From contig PNAE01000012.1 in the NCBI GenBank assembly GCA_003169895.1, positions 62,001 to 126,000 of the forward strand: a DNA stretch of 64,000 nucleotides, read 5' to 3'. Below, piece after piece: positions 10,877-20,414 of the stretch. The position numbers were made by a program, and so were the translations under genes. The DNA comes from Gemmatimonadota bacterium. GTDB lineage: Bacteria > Gemmatimonadota > Gemmatimonadetes > Gemmatimonadales > GWC2-71-9. Within the stretch, counting starts at the first letter, position 1; each line of letters begins with the position of its first letter. The notes under the pieces were generated by a model that did no database searches, was not told where the DNA came from, and worked only from the letters and a program-made list of their open reading frames with translations.

Positions 10877-11573
10877 CACCCGGAGCGTCTTCGAGGTCGC
10901 GCGCGAGCGCTTCGCCAACCGCGACTATTATGGCGCGCTGCTGTCGCTCGAAGACCTGACCGGCTCCGGGCGCGCCTATGCGGACGTACATCACCTTCGC
11001 GGCCTCTGTTTCTCGCTCCTCGACCGGCCCGACGAAGCCCTGCAGGAATTCGATCTCGCCCTGGCGCTCAACCCGCGCTATCTCGAAGCCCTGCTGCATC
11101 GGGGACTGGTGCTCAACCAGCTGGGACGGGGCGTCGAGGCGGCAATCGCATTCACTGCGGCGGCGGCGGCCGAAGGTCCGCCGGTCGCCGGCTTCAGCGC
11201 CCCGGTGGCCGCCCGACTAGCCAATGAGCATGCCCGCCTTGGCGATGCGTACGCCGAGGCGGGCGCGCTGGCCGAAGCCGTGCTCGAGTACCGCAGGGCG
11301 GTGGAGCTGGGGCCGGACTTTCACGACCTCCGGCTGCGCTTGGCGCGACTGCTCCTCGAGGCCGGGAATCCGCTCCAGGCGCGCGAAGACCTCGAGGTGA
11401 TCCTGGAGGCGCGCCCCGATTGGGTCGACGCGCAGGTACAGCTGGGCATGGCTCGATACCTGTCCGGCGACGCCGCGGGGGCCCGGGACACCTGGCGCGC
11501 GTGCCGCGACGCCCGACCCGATCTCGAGCGAATTTCGGCCTATCTCGCCATGCTGGAGCGCATTCCGGAGTGA
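10866..11573 (+). CDS. TPR-repeat protein, probably cytoplasmic
   Basis: The 235-residue protein has no signal peptide and is built of tetratricopeptide-like helices: residues ~30-75 ([21 protein letters not shown], split here as two helices, then [16 protein letters not shown]), ~125-160 ([20 protein letters not shown]) and ~175-215. Such repeats usually mediate protein-protein contacts. The start was chosen at ATG 10866, 11 bases before the end of the decarboxylase gene; the longer frame would run far into it. It is coupled to the lipoprotein gene by GTGA. Function unknown; the context suggests envelope biogenesis. Confidence 0.75.
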   Translation: MDVSTRSVFEVARERFANRDYYGALLSLEDLTGSGRAYADVHHLRGLCFSLLDRPDEALQEFDLALALNPRYLEALLHRGLVLNQLGRGVEAAIAFTAAAAAEGPPVAGFSAPVAARLANEHARLGDAYAEAGALAEAVLEYRRAVELGPDFHDLRLRLARLLLEAGNPLQAREDLEVILEARPDWVDAQVQLGMARYLSGDAAGARDTWRACRDARPDLERISAYLAMLERIPE

Positions 11574-12487
11574 ACTCCGCCAGATTGCTGGCGACCGGCT
11601 TCGTTGCCGCAGTCGCTGCCGGATGCTCGGTCGCGCAGAGCGGCAGGGAACAGTTGGGCGACGAAGCCTGGCACGATGCCCGGTGGGCTGACGCCGTGGC
11701 GGACTACCGCGCGGCCGGCGATTCGCCGCGCCTGCTGGCCAAGCTGGCCGACGCGACGCTGCAAGGCGGACTGCTGACCCAATCGGCCGAGGCATGGACC
11801 AGACTCGGCACCGACGCGTCCGACCGCGCGGCCGAAGCTGCGGCTGGCCTGGCGCGAGTAGCGTCCGCCGCAGAACAGGCCGGCAACGACGCCGCGTTGG
11901 CGCAGGCGATCGCAGGATTGCGGCGGATCGCGCCGGGGTGGCCGTTGCAGCGCGTTGCCGCCCGCATGGGACGGGTCGCCGATCTGTCCCCCGCGGCTGC
12001 GGCCGAAGCGATTCCTGCATTGTTATCTGCGTCGCCCGGCCGCAACGCGGCGGAGCTGATGTTGCTGGCGCTCGGCCGCGCCGACCGAGCTCGAGGTTCG
12101 TGTGATGTTGCGGTTCCCGTATTGGAGGGCGTACTGCGCACAACCATGAATGCCGAACTGCGCGACAGCGCGACGACGCCGCTGGCCTGGTGTGAATTGC
12201 AATTGGGGCTGGCCGCACTCGCCTCCGCGCACCCGGGTGATGCCGAGCGCTGGCTCGATCGCGCGGCGCAGCACGACCCGAACGGTGCCGTCGCTCGGCG
12301 GGCACGCGTGGCGTTTGGCGACGCCCTGGCGAGCGAGGGCGACAGCACTGCCGCACGACTGACGTGGCAGGCGGTGGCCACGGCGCCGGTTCCCCCCGAC
12401 TCGCTGACCCAGCTTGCCGTGCTGCGCCTGCAGCGGCCGCCGGCCGCGGTGATCGATTCCGGCACCGTTCGCCCGGAGCACCCGTAA
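11570..12487 (+). CDS. Predicted TPR-like lipoprotein, function unknown
   Basis: 305 residues starting with GTG 11570 inside the previous stop codon. The N-terminus ([19 protein letters not shown]) is a short lipoprotein signal with a lipobox AAGC at residues ~16-19, so the mature protein is likely membrane-anchored in the envelope. The rest is Ala-rich and helical, with degenerate repeats (LGDEAWHDARWADAVADYR, WCELQLGLAALASAHPGDAE) resembling tetratricopeptides. I do not recognise a specific family. It shares one base with the following BamD-like gene, and the two may act together. Confidence 0.7.
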   Translation: MNSARLLATGFVAAVAAGCSVAQSGREQLGDEAWHDARWADAVADYRAAGDSPRLLAKLADATLQGGLLTQSAEAWTRLGTDASDRAAEAAAGLARVASAAEQAGNDAALAQAIAGLRRIAPGWPLQRVAARMGRVADLSPAAAAEAIPALLSASPGRNAAELMLLALGRADRARGSCDVAVPVLEGVLRTTMNAELRDSATTPLAWCELQLGLAALASAHPGDAERWLDRAAQHDPNGAVARRARVAFGDALASEGDSTAARLTWQAVATAPVPPDSLTQLAVLRLQRPPAAVIDSGTVRPEHP

Positions 12488-13308
12488 TGCACGCTATGCG
12501 CTACCCGGCCCTCCTGCTCGCAACACTGGCGCTGTCCGGCTGCCTGCACCATCGGGCAGCACCCCATGTGTCGCTCAATCCGCTCACGGCGACGCCCAAG
12601 ACGATCGACTCGCTCTGGAACGCCGGGCTGGATTGGTACCGGCGGCACAAATGGGAAAAGGCTGCGACCGCATTCGATCGCGTGGAACTCGAACTGCCGC
12701 CGGGCGATCACCGCATCCTGCAAGGCCGCCTCTATCTCGGCGAGTTGTACGTCCGCTCCGGCAGCAACCTGCAGGGCGTCCGCGAGTACCGCCGCGTGGT
12801 CGACGAGTTCCCGACCGACTCGCTGGCACCCGAGGCGTTGCTTCACGCCGGTGACGCGTACTTCAAGTTGTGGCGCAATCCCGAGCTCGATCCGACGTAC
12901 GGCCTGACCGCGTTGTCGGTGTACACCGAGGTGCTGACGCGGTATCCCAACGCGCCGGCCGCCACGAAGGCGCGCGCCCAACTGCAGGACCTCGACAACC
13001 GGTTCGCGTTCAAGGATTACAGGAACGCGCATTTCTACCTCAAGTTCAAGGCCTACGAATCGGCCATCCTGCTCTACAAGAGCCTGGTCGCCGATCACCA
13101 GCATGCCATGATCGTCCCCACGGCACTGGCCGAGTTGATCACCGCCTACCGCAAGCTGGGCTATGTCGAGGACATCCACGACACCTGCGCCTACATGGTG
13201 CGCGACTGGTCGGCGACGCCGCAATACAAGGCGTCATGCCCGGGGACTCCGGCCGCCGCTGGGACGGACAAGCCGGCGGCCGGTGCGGAGAAGCCGGCAG
13301 GACGCTGA
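12487..13308 (+). CDS. BamD-like outer-membrane lipoprotein with TPR repeats
   Basis: 273 residues. The N-terminus MHAMRYPALLLATLALSGC is a lipoprotein signal with lipobox LSGC. Five helical-pair repeats follow (for example DWYRRHKWEKAATAFDRVEL, GVREYRRVVDEFPTDSLAPE, SVYTEVLTRYPNAPAATKA, AHFYLKFKAYESAILLYK), spaced as in BamD/ComL, which recruits BamA substrates for outer-membrane protein assembly. The length is close to E. coli BamD (245). ATG 12487 overlaps the preceding TAA; ATG 12496 is an alternative. It ends with a Lys/Ala-rich tail. Assignment to BamD rather than another outer-membrane TPR lipoprotein is inference. Confidence 0.8.
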   Translation: MHAMRYPALLLATLALSGCLHHRAAPHVSLNPLTATPKTIDSLWNAGLDWYRRHKWEKAATAFDRVELELPPGDHRILQGRLYLGELYVRSGSNLQGVREYRRVVDEFPTDSLAPEALLHAGDAYFKLWRNPELDPTYGLTALSVYTEVLTRYPNAPAATKARAQLQDLDNRFAFKDYRNAHFYLKFKAYESAILLYKSLVADHQHAMIVPTALAELITAYRKLGYVEDIHDTCAYMVRDWSATPQYKASCPGTPAAAGTDKPAAGAEKPAGR

Positions 13309-13914
13309 GTGCGGATCGGCGTGTTCGGCGGGTCGTTCGATCCGATTCACAATGCGCACCTGATCGTCGCGCGCGTCGCCCTCGAACAACTCGAGCTCGA
13401 CCGGCTCCTCTTCATGGTGGCGGCGTCGCAACCGTTCAAGCAGGGTCGGCACGTGGCCGATGCCGCGGCGCGGCTTCACATGGTGGCACTGGCGGTGGCT
13501 GGGATTCCCGACTTCATCGCCGACGATCGGGAACTCCGGCGACCCCCGCCGTCGTACACGGTCGATACCCTGCGGGAGCTGCGCGCGGAGCAGCCTGACG
13601 CCGAGCTGGTGCTGGTGATGGGTGCCGATGTTGCGAGCGGAATGGACGACTGGCACGAGACCGAGGCGATCGGCACGCTGGCGAAGCTGGCGGTGTGCGA
13701 CCGGTTTCCGCCACGAAGCGCCGGGATCAAGGCGAGCCCCGGGCCGTGGGTCACGGCCGGGCTGAATTACGGGCTGCAGGTGCCGGGGCTCGACATCTCG
13801 TCCACGATCGTCCGCGCCCGCGCGGCGGCGGGAAAGTCGCTCGCCGGCTGGGTTCCTTCGGCGGTGGCCGACTACATTGTGGCCTCCCGGATTTATCGGA
13901 GCGGTACCGGATGA
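13309..13914 (+). CDS. nadD: Nicotinate-nucleotide adenylyltransferase
   Basis: Transfers AMP from ATP to nicotinate mononucleotide in NAD synthesis. The 201-residue protein begins with the nucleotidyltransferase motif GVFGGSFDPIHNAHL (HxxH-type active site) and has SYTVDTLRELR, LVMGADVASGMDDWH and the C-terminal ISSTIVR motif. All are characteristic of bacterial NadD. GTG start directly after the previous TGA, and its own stop overlaps the secA ATG (ATGA). Confidence 0.95.
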   Translation: MRIGVFGGSFDPIHNAHLIVARVALEQLELDRLLFMVAASQPFKQGRHVADAAARLHMVALAVAGIPDFIADDRELRRPPPSYTVDTLRELRAEQPDAELVLVMGADVASGMDDWHETEAIGTLAKLAVCDRFPPRSAGIKASPGPWVTAGLNYGLQVPGLDISSTIVRARAAAGKSLAGWVPSAVADYIVASRIYRSGTG

Positions 13915-16900
13915 TCAAGCGGGCGGTCGAGGCAGTCTTCGGGTCGCGGCAGGACCGCGAAGTCAAGCGGTTGCAGCCGGTGCTCGCCGCAATTCGCGAG
14001 CACGAGGCGCGCCTCGCCCCCATGGACGAGGCCGCCCTCCAGGCACAGACCGCCAGGTTCCGCGGCATCCTTGCCGAGCGGACCGACGCCCTGCGGGCCG
14101 ACGTCGAGCGCTTGCGCGCCGCCAAGCACGGGTGCGCCGACCCGGTCGAGCGCGAGGCAATCGACCAGGATCTCCAGCGGGCGGAACACGAGTGGAAGCA
14201 GGCGATCGTCACCACGCTCGACGACCTCCTGCCCGAGGCGTTTGCGACCGTTCGCGAAGCATGCCGCCGCCTGCTCGGCACGACCGTGAACGTCACCGGG
14301 CAGCCGATCGACTGGAACATGGTGCCGTTCGACGTCCAGCTGATCGGCGGAATCAACCTGCATCGCGGCCGCATCGCCGAAATGGCCACCGGCGAAGGCA
14401 AGACGCTCGTCGCCGTGCTGCCGCTGTATCTCAATGCGCTTCCCGGGCGGGGGTCGCACCTCGTCACGGTGAACAACTACCTCGCCCGCCGCGATTCGCA
14501 GTGGATGGGCCACGTCTTCACCTGGCTCGGCCTCTCCATTGCCTGTCTCGACGACACCGAACCGTCGTCGCCCGAGCGGCGCGCCGCGTACAACGCCGAC
14601 ATCACCTACGGCACCAACAATGAGTTCGGCTTCGATTACCTGCGCGACAACATGGTGTTCGGGCTGGAGCAGCGGGTGCAGCGCGAGCATGTCTTCGCCA
14701 TCATCGATGAGGTCGACTCGATTCTCATCGACGAAGCCCGTACGCCGCTGATCATCTCGGGGCCGGTGGGTGACGAAGACAGCGTGCACTACCGCGGCTA
14801 CAACGGCAAGGTCGCCGACCTGGTGCGGCGGCAGAACGAGGTCGTCAGCGGCCTGGTGGCCGAGGGCGAGCGGCTGCTCGAAAATGACAAGACCCGCAGC
14901 GACGGCGGCGTGAAGCTGTACCAGGCCCAACTCGGGATGCCGAAGAACAACAAGCTCCTCAAGTTGATGAACGAGATCGGCGTCAAGCAGCTCCTGCAGC
15001 GCACCGAGCTCGACTACATCGCCGATCGCAAGCTGCCGGCGCGCCAGCAGCAAATGCGGGAGATCGAGGAGTCGCTCTTTTTTGTGCTCGACGAGAAGGG
15101 CCATTCGGTCCACCTGACCGACCGCGGCTCCGCGGCACTGTCGCCGCACGACCCAATGCTGTTCATCGTACCCGACATCTCCCAGGAAATTCACGCGCTG
15201 GAGCACGACCCCGACCTCTCGCTGGAGGAAAAGGCCGAGCAGCGCCAGAAGATCGAGGCGGATTACGCCGCCAAGAGCGAGCAGCTGCACATCATCCACA
15301 AGCTGCTGCAGGCCCATGCGCTGTACGAGCGCGAAGTCGACTACATCGTGCAAGAGGGCCAGGTCCTCATCGTCGATGAGTTCACCGGCCGCATCATGCA
15401 CGGGCGCCGCTGGTCCGACGGGCTGCACCAGGCGGTCGAAGCCAAGGAAGGCGTGACGGTGAAGGGCGAGACGCAGACGCTCGCCACCATCACAATCCAG
15501 AACTACTTCCGCATGTACGAAAAACTCGCCGGCATGACGGGCACGGCCGAGACCGAGGAGACCGAGTTCTACTCGATCTACAAGCTCGAGGTCGCCGTCA
15601 TTCCGACCAACAAGCCGATGCGCCGCACCGATCATCCCGACCAGATCTACAAGACGCGCCGGGAGAAGTACAACGCGGTGGCGGACGAGGTCGAGCGGAT
15701 CCACCAGCAGGAGTGGCCGGTGCTGATCGGCACCACCAGCGTGGACGTGTCGGAAACGCTGTCGCGCCAGCTCAAGCGGCGCGGGCTGCCGCACGAAGTC
15801 CTCAACGCCAAGTATCACCAGCGCGAGGCCGAGATCGTGGCGGGCGCCGGGCGCAAGGGCGCCATCACGATCGCGACCAACATGGCCGGCCGCGGCACCG
15901 ACATCAAGCTCGATCCGGCGCTCGACCTGACCAGCGACGAAGCCGGCCTGCACATCATTGGCACCGAGCGGCACGAGTCGCGGCGCATCGACCGGCAGCT
16001 GCGCGGCCGCTCGGGTCGCCAGGGCGACCCCGGGGTGTCGCTGTTCTTCATGTCGCTCGAAGACGACCTGATGCGGCTGTTCGGTTCCGACCGTATCGCG
16101 CGGATGATGGACAAGAGCGGCGCCGAAGAGGGCGAGGTCATCACCGGCAAGCTGATCAGCGCCGCGATCGAGGGGGCGCAGAAGCGGGTCGAGCTGCAGA
16201 ACTTCCAGGCCCGCAAGCGGCTCCTCGAATACGACGACGTGATGAACCAGCAGCGCGAGGTGATTTATTCGACGCGCCTCTTCGCGCTGGAGCGGGGCGA
16301 GGAGCTCAAGGCCGAGGCGATCAAGATGATCCGCGCCGCGGTGGACCCGGTAGTGCGCGGCTATCTCGCCACCAGCGAGCCCGAGGAGTACGATCGCGCT
16401 GGCCTGCGCGCGGCGCTGATGATGCAGTTCATGGTGGGGCCCGAAACGATCCTCGACCCGGTCGCGACGCCGACGCTCGATGCGCTGGTGGAAGTGACGC
16501 GCGCGGACGCCGAGCAGGCATTCGCGCGCAAGATCGTCTACCTCGAGGAATTCGGTGCCCGGATCGGGGTGCCCGATGTCGAGCTGCAGGTACTGTCGCA
16601 GGTGATGCTCGCGGCGCTCGACGAGAAGTGGAAGGATCACCTCTACGACCTCGACCAGCTCCGCAACGCCATTCAGTACCGCGCCTATGGCCAGCGCGAT
16701 CCGCTGGTGGAATACAAGAAGGAGGCCTTCGAGATGTTCGAGGACCTCCTGCGCGACATCCAGGCGACGTTCGCGGAACGGTATCTCAAGATCCAGGTGA
16801 GTGCCGATGCTCCCGCGCCCCCGCCACGGATGCCGCCGCCTACCGTGCTGAGCGCCCCGTCGAGTGACGACCTCTTTGCCGGCCCGCCGACCCGCACCGT

Positions 16901-17042
16901 GGGCGCCCCGCCGCCGCGGATCAGCACGCCGCTCGGTACCGTCGGTGCGCCGGGGTTGAGCGGGGCACCCGTGGGAAGAAACGATCCGTGCCCGTGCGGG
17001 TCGGGGAAGAAGTACAAGAAATGCCACGGGGCGGGACGATAG
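13911..17042 (+). CDS. secA: Preprotein translocase ATPase SecA
   Basis: Motor ATPase that drives unfolded preproteins through SecYEG at the inner membrane. It has 1043 residues with Walker A EMATGEGKTLVAVLPLYL (residues ~155-172), preprotein-binding and helicase motifs (VNNYLARRDSQWMG, IIDEVDSILIDEARTP, TNMAGRGTDIKLD, RQLRGRSGRQGDPG), the helical scaffold region and the C-terminal zinc motif PCPCGSGKKYKKCHG that binds SecB or phospholipid. It is somewhat longer than E. coli SecA (901), owing to insertions and a Pro-rich linker near residues 970-1010. ATG 13911 overlaps the nadD stop. It is the last gene of the run that starts at 4566. Confidence 0.98.
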   Translation: MIKRAVEAVFGSRQDREVKRLQPVLAAIREHEARLAPMDEAALQAQTARFRGILAERTDALRADVERLRAAKHGCADPVEREAIDQDLQRAEHEWKQAIVTTLDDLLPEAFATVREACRRLLGTTVNVTGQPIDWNMVPFDVQLIGGINLHRGRIAEMATGEGKTLVAVLPLYLNALPGRGSHLVTVNNYLARRDSQWMGHVFTWLGLSIACLDDTEPSSPERRAAYNADITYGTNNEFGFDYLRDNMVFGLEQRVQREHVFAIIDEVDSILIDEARTPLIISGPVGDEDSVHYRGYNGKVADLVRRQNEVVSGLVAEGERLLENDKTRSDGGVKLYQAQLGMPKNNKLLKLMNEIGVKQLLQRTELDYIADRKLPARQQQMREIEESLFFVLDEKGHSVHLTDRGSAALSPHDPMLFIVPDISQEIHALEHDPDLSLEEKAEQRQKIEADYAAKSEQLHIIHKLLQAHALYEREVDYIVQEGQVLIVDEFTGRIMHGRRWSDGLHQAVEAKEGVTVKGETQTLATITIQNYFRMYEKLAGMTGTAETEETEFYSIYKLEVAVIPTNKPMRRTDHPDQIYKTRREKYNAVADEVERIHQQEWPVLIGTTSVDVSETLSRQLKRRGLPHEVLNAKYHQREAEIVAGAGRKGAITIATNMAGRGTDIKLDPALDLTSDEAGLHIIGTERHESRRIDRQLRGRSGRQGDPGVSLFFMSLEDDLMRLFGSDRIARMMDKSGAEEGEVITGKLISAAIEGAQKRVELQNFQARKRLLEYDDVMNQQREVIYSTRLFALERGEELKAEAIKMIRAAVDPVVRGYLATSEPEEYDRAGLRAALMMQFMVGPETILDPVATPTLDALVEVTRADAEQAFARKIVYLEEFGARIGVPDVELQVLSQVMLAALDEKWKDHLYDLDQLRNAIQYRAYGQRDPLVEYKKEAFEMFEDLLRDIQATFAERYLKIQVSADAPAPPPRMPPPTVLSAPSSDDLFAGPPTRTVGAPPPRISTPLGTVGAPGLSGAPVGRNDPCPCGSGKKYKKCHGAGR

Positions 17043-17077
17043 AGACCGACCGCCGTTTCACGACGAATGGCGGGGTG

Positions 17078-17100
17078 AGCCACTTAGTGATGGGTGGCTT
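17078..17100. terminator. Possible hairpin between convergent secA and the barrel/Ig-like gene
   Basis: AGCCAC (17078-17083) pairs with GTGGCT (17094-17099) around a 10-base loop containing the minus-strand stop codon, and is followed by TT. It lies where two genes converge. The weak stem and short T-run make this only a candidate. Confidence 0.3.
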
Positions 17101-18802
17101 GTCTCCATGCGGAGAGCAGAGCGTTGATTGCCGGCGCTGAATTCGTCGAACCGACCATCGGTTCCCGGAGACCGGCGCTCGGGCAGGCCGCCATCGACGC
17201 GGCGATCGCGCCAGTCATGCCTGTGACGGCAAACCCTGCGGCGTGCGCGCCAGCTGAATCCTCGCTGAACGCAAAGACGAAATTCTTGCTGGCGGCGATG
17301 CGATTCGCCAACAATTTCCGTGCGGCGTTACTGCCGCGGAAATAGATGAAACTGTGAATGCCCTGCGAAGTTTTCAACCAGGTATCGGACGTGATGGGGC
17401 CGCCATCGAAACTGTAGCTCACTGCTCCAGCGGCCGAGACAAAACTTTGCGTGACGACGCCCAGGACAAAGGTGCCGGATCCGCAGCCGATCAGGAGGGT
17501 GGGGTATCCTGACTGCCGGGACTGATTGGTGGCGTGGTTGGACGATTCCAGAGCTGCCCCAATCGTCGAGCCGTTACCGAAGGGGAGCCAGTCGTAGCTT
17601 GTGACAGAATAGGTGGCGGTCGCGTTCTCCGACTTCGCCTGAATCACCACCATGCCTGATCCCGCGGTGACTAACCTACCCGAACCGTCCACGTTCGCTG
17701 TCCCACTGATTACGCTCCAGGTAACTCCGCGCGCCACGGGAGTGCCGTCGGCCAGCCGCGATTGGGCTCGGTACGCATTCAGCACTCCGGCCCTCGCTCG
17801 GGACGGGCCGACAATGGCCACTGACGTCACCGGCGGTGATGGCGGTGATGGCGGTGGCGGCGGTGGCGGCGGTGGTGGTGTCGGCAGTGGTGGTGTCGGC
17901 GGCGGTGGCGGTGGCGGCGGCAGGGACCGGGGCGCCGGTGGCGGGGGCGGCGCCATCGGTGCCGGCACGGTCACGGTCACGTTGGCCGCCGCGGTCAGCT
18001 TGCCCTTGCGGCTGTACGCGACAACCTGCGCGGTCCCCGGTACCGTCGCAGTGTAGCTACCGGTCAACGAGTCGAGCCTACCCGAACCGGTCAGACGATA
18101 TGCCACGTCGGCCGAGCCGCCACAGTAGCTGGCGGTGGCCGAGAACGTCTCGGTCTCGCCCGGCTGAAGGTTCGCCGACGTTGGCCGGATGGTGATCACG
18201 TCAGCGGCGTGGTCACAACCGTGTCCACCGAGCAGGAAGTCCACACCGATCTGCCCGCCGGCGTAGGTGTTGAGGACGTTGAATGTGCCTTTGGGAACGA
18301 TGTCGAGTGTTCCGTCGAGGCGGAAGCTGAGCGCCCGCAATGCCCGCCAGCGGAAGCCGACCGTGCCGCCCATGCCAAACGTGCTGTTCTGGATCGCCTT
18401 CGACAGGTGCTGGTCACTGACACCCGCACCGGCCAGCAAGAAGAGCCGGTTGCTGACCGGCGCGTTGTACACCAGCTGCAGGTGAATCGGCGTGTACAGC
18501 AGCGGGCACGACACACTGTTGGGAGGGGTGCAGGAAACCAGCGACGCAGATGGCGCAACGTCGAACGGGTTGCTGGACACGTCCAGTTCGACCGCAAGAT
18601 TCCTTGCCACAAAGAGACCGATTCGCCCGCCGCCGCCCCATCGGTTGCTCGTAGTATTCATGACCGTGTAGGCCGTTGTCGGACGGTTGTATCGCCCGAA
18701 GGCACCGATCTCGAACGTGCCCTTCCCGATGCCTGTGGCCTGACCCGCCAGTGTACTGGCTGTCATGAACACGGCAGTCACCGCCAGCCCGATGCGACGC
18801 AT
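17084..18802 (-). CDS. Composite surface protein: beta-barrel, Ig-like domains, Pro-rich linker, VasI-like C-terminal domain
   Basis: 572 residues. The signal peptide MRRIGLAVTAVFMTASTLAG is followed by a likely outer-membrane beta-barrel (~20-190; FEIGAFGRYNRPTTAY, GGGGRIGLFVARNLAVELDV, GGQIGVDFLLGG). An Ig-like segment (~200-280; ITIRPTSANLQPGETETFSA) leads to a Pro-rich linker of some 45 residues, then a second Ig-like Big_2-type segment (VAIVGPSRARAGVLNAYRAQ). The C-terminal ~150 residues (TLLIGCGSGTFVLGV, VSYSFDGGPITSDTWLKTS, ending AACP) resemble the VasI/T6SS-associated fold by pattern only. The start at 18802 follows a GAGGAGGGTGGG ribosome site; a start at 18835 is unlikely. Precise role unknown; surface display next to polysaccharide-export genes is inferred. 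Confidence 0.7.
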   Translation of the reverse strand: MRRIGLAVTAVFMTASTLAGQATGIGKGTFEIGAFGRYNRPTTAYTVMNTTSNRWGGGGRIGLFVARNLAVELDVSSNPFDVAPSASLVSCTPPNSVSCPLLYTPIHLQLVYNAPVSNRLFLLAGAGVSDQHLSKAIQNSTFGMGGTVGFRWRALRALSFRLDGTLDIVPKGTFNVLNTYAGGQIGVDFLLGGHGCDHAADVITIRPTSANLQPGETETFSATASYCGGSADVAYRLTGSGRLDSLTGSYTATVPGTAQVVAYSRKGKLTAAANVTVTVPAPMAPPPPPAPRSLPPPPPPPPTPPLPTPPPPPPPPPPSPPSPPVTSVAIVGPSRARAGVLNAYRAQSRLADGTPVARGVTWSVISGTANVDGSGRLVTAGSGMVVIQAKSENATATYSVTSYDWLPFGNGSTIGAALESSNHATNQSRQSGYPTLLIGCGSGTFVLGVVTQSFVSAAGAVSYSFDGGPITSDTWLKTSQGIHSFIYFRGSNAARKLLANRIAASKNFVFAFSEDSAGAHAAGFAVTGMTGAIAASMAACPSAGLREPMVGSTNSAPAINALLSAWRQATHH

Positions 18803-18883
18803 CCCACCCTCCTCGTGATGCTTTGCCCCACACATTCCCCTGAAGCCGCCGGTCGCCGCCGCCGGTGGTGAACCGGCGCAGCC

Positions 18884-20401
18884 CTAGTGGGAGAGTACGC
18901 CGCCGAGGCGGAAGCCGATAGTGGCCTGGACTCGCCCGACGAATTCCGTCGCGCCTGAATTGCTCACGTGCTGGAATCCAGCCTGCCCCGTCACCGCAAC
19001 GCCCCGTTCCTCGCCGCTTACCCCCACGGTGGCCTGCCACGTGTCGCGCCGGGTCCCGATGAACAACGTCGGGGTCGTGGCCGCGGTGGTTGCGTCTGGG
19101 AAAGGATCGTTGATGCTTCCCTGGCCCTGCCGGCGCAGGTCGAGTTGCGGGGTCACCAGCCAATGATCGCGAACCGGCACGCTGGCGCTCAGCGAAAATT
19201 GGTCGTTGTCGATGAAGTTGCGCCCGATACCCACGCCGGCATCGGTGAAGTTCTCGTTGACATTGGTGGTGTGATAGGCCAGCGAGGAATTCATCGCGTA
19301 GCTCGCTCGCCACGCGAACCCGCCGGCGAGCGGCCCCGCAGTCACGACGCCGAGTCCGAAGCGGTGCGGGTAGGGATTCGCCGGGTCGAAGGTCCAGTCG
19401 TCGATCGCTCCCTGAACCTCGAGCCGGAACTGGCGTATCGGGCGCCACGTCGCGTCGCCACCGAGCATCGCGTTGCGCCGGTCACCGATGCCGAACTGCC
19501 GGCCGAACGTCATCAGGATCAACGGATTGAGGATCGTCGGGTCCGGCGCCCCGCCGCTGCGCTGGGAGACCGAGGATTCCCACACGGCGAGATCGAGGTT
19601 ATCGCGCACGCGAACCTGCAGGCGGTGGGCGGCGAACAAGCGCGTTACCACGGCGCCGCTATCGGTCACGCCGTCGCTCAATGGTGCCACGAGCGCCTCC
19701 AACCGGATGGTCCGGTTGCCGACCCAGAACGACAGGTCGGTGCGCGGATAGCCGTAATCACTGATCGGAATGCCGGGCATGCCGACCGGCCCCCAGTTGC
19801 GCGACATCTGGCCGAGATGTATGCCGCCCCATTTCCACTGCACCGTGGCATACGCTTCCACGAACCGGAAGTAGTTGAGGTTACCGACCGATCCGTACGG
19901 ATGGTAATCCGGGTCGTCCCTCAGGCTCGGCTCGTACGCCGGGCGCATGCTGGCCGTGAAGTTGCCCAGACTCATCGTGAACGCGGCATCGACATAGGCC
20001 TGCAGGTTGCCCACGCCGCCCGGCGCCAGGAGATCCCGGCGGCCCTGCGTGTACGCCTGCACGCCGCCGCGAGGTGCCACGCGCCACCAGGCTTCCGCCG
20101 TCGGCAGCTCCCACGCGCGCAACAACTCACGCACCAGGCGTGCACTCGCACCGGTCGAATCATGCGCCGCCGCGGTGTGCAGAGCGGCGACGACCGTGCG
20201 CTGCAGCAGCGGTCGCACCTGCGGGGAAGGGTCGTTCACGTCGCCGCGAGCGATCAGTAGCTCCAGCATCGGCAGTCGCGGATCATCGAGTGCGATGTAC
20301 GGCGAGCCCTGCGCGGTGGCAGCGTGCGCCGTGACTGTTGCGACCAAGGCGAGCAGTACGACGACCAACCGCCAACGAGTGGAGCACACGCCGGCGATCA
20401 T
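18884..20401 (-). CDS. Wzi-like capsule assembly outer-membrane protein
   Basis: 505 residues with signal peptide MIAGVCSTRWRLVVVLLALV ending near HAATAQG, then SPYIALDDPRLPMLELLIARG and a long series of amphipathic beta strands (VQWKWGGIHLGQMSRNWGPV, YPRTDLSFWVGNRTIRLEAL) ending in FRLGGVLSH with the usual C-terminal strand. This pattern fits the Wzi family, whose E. coli member helps attach capsule at the cell surface. I chose ATG 20401, 13 bases after the SLBB gene stop; a longer frame exists but would overlap that gene. It is co-transcribed with the SLBB exporter, so both likely act on the polysaccharide encoded at 24-36 kb. Confidence 0.78.
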   Translation of the reverse strand: MIAGVCSTRWRLVVVLLALVATVTAHAATAQGSPYIALDDPRLPMLELLIARGDVNDPSPQVRPLLQRTVVAALHTAAAHDSTGASARLVRELLRAWELPTAEAWWRVAPRGGVQAYTQGRRDLLAPGGVGNLQAYVDAAFTMSLGNFTASMRPAYEPSLRDDPDYHPYGSVGNLNYFRFVEAYATVQWKWGGIHLGQMSRNWGPVGMPGIPISDYGYPRTDLSFWVGNRTIRLEALVAPLSDGVTDSGAVVTRLFAAHRLQVRVRDNLDLAVWESSVSQRSGGAPDPTILNPLILMTFGRQFGIGDRRNAMLGGDATWRPIRQFRLEVQGAIDDWTFDPANPYPHRFGLGVVTAGPLAGGFAWRASYAMNSSLAYHTTNVNENFTDAGVGIGRNFIDNDQFSLSASVPVRDHWLVTPQLDLRRQGQGSINDPFPDATTAATTPTLFIGTRRDTWQATVGVSGEERGVAVTGQAGFQHVSNSGATEFVGRVQATIGFRLGGVLSH

Positions 20402-20414
20402 CTGCGGTACTCGC

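Noticed and set aside
13893-17027. 1044-codon minus-strand open frame opposite secA
   Set aside because: Exact antisense of secA; composition typical of GC-rich shadow frames and no ribosome site.
17821-17950. GGC/GGT-rich tandem repeat as a minisatellite or non-coding repeat
   Set aside because: It codes for the proline-rich linker of the minus-strand surface protein, so the repetition is explained by the protein.
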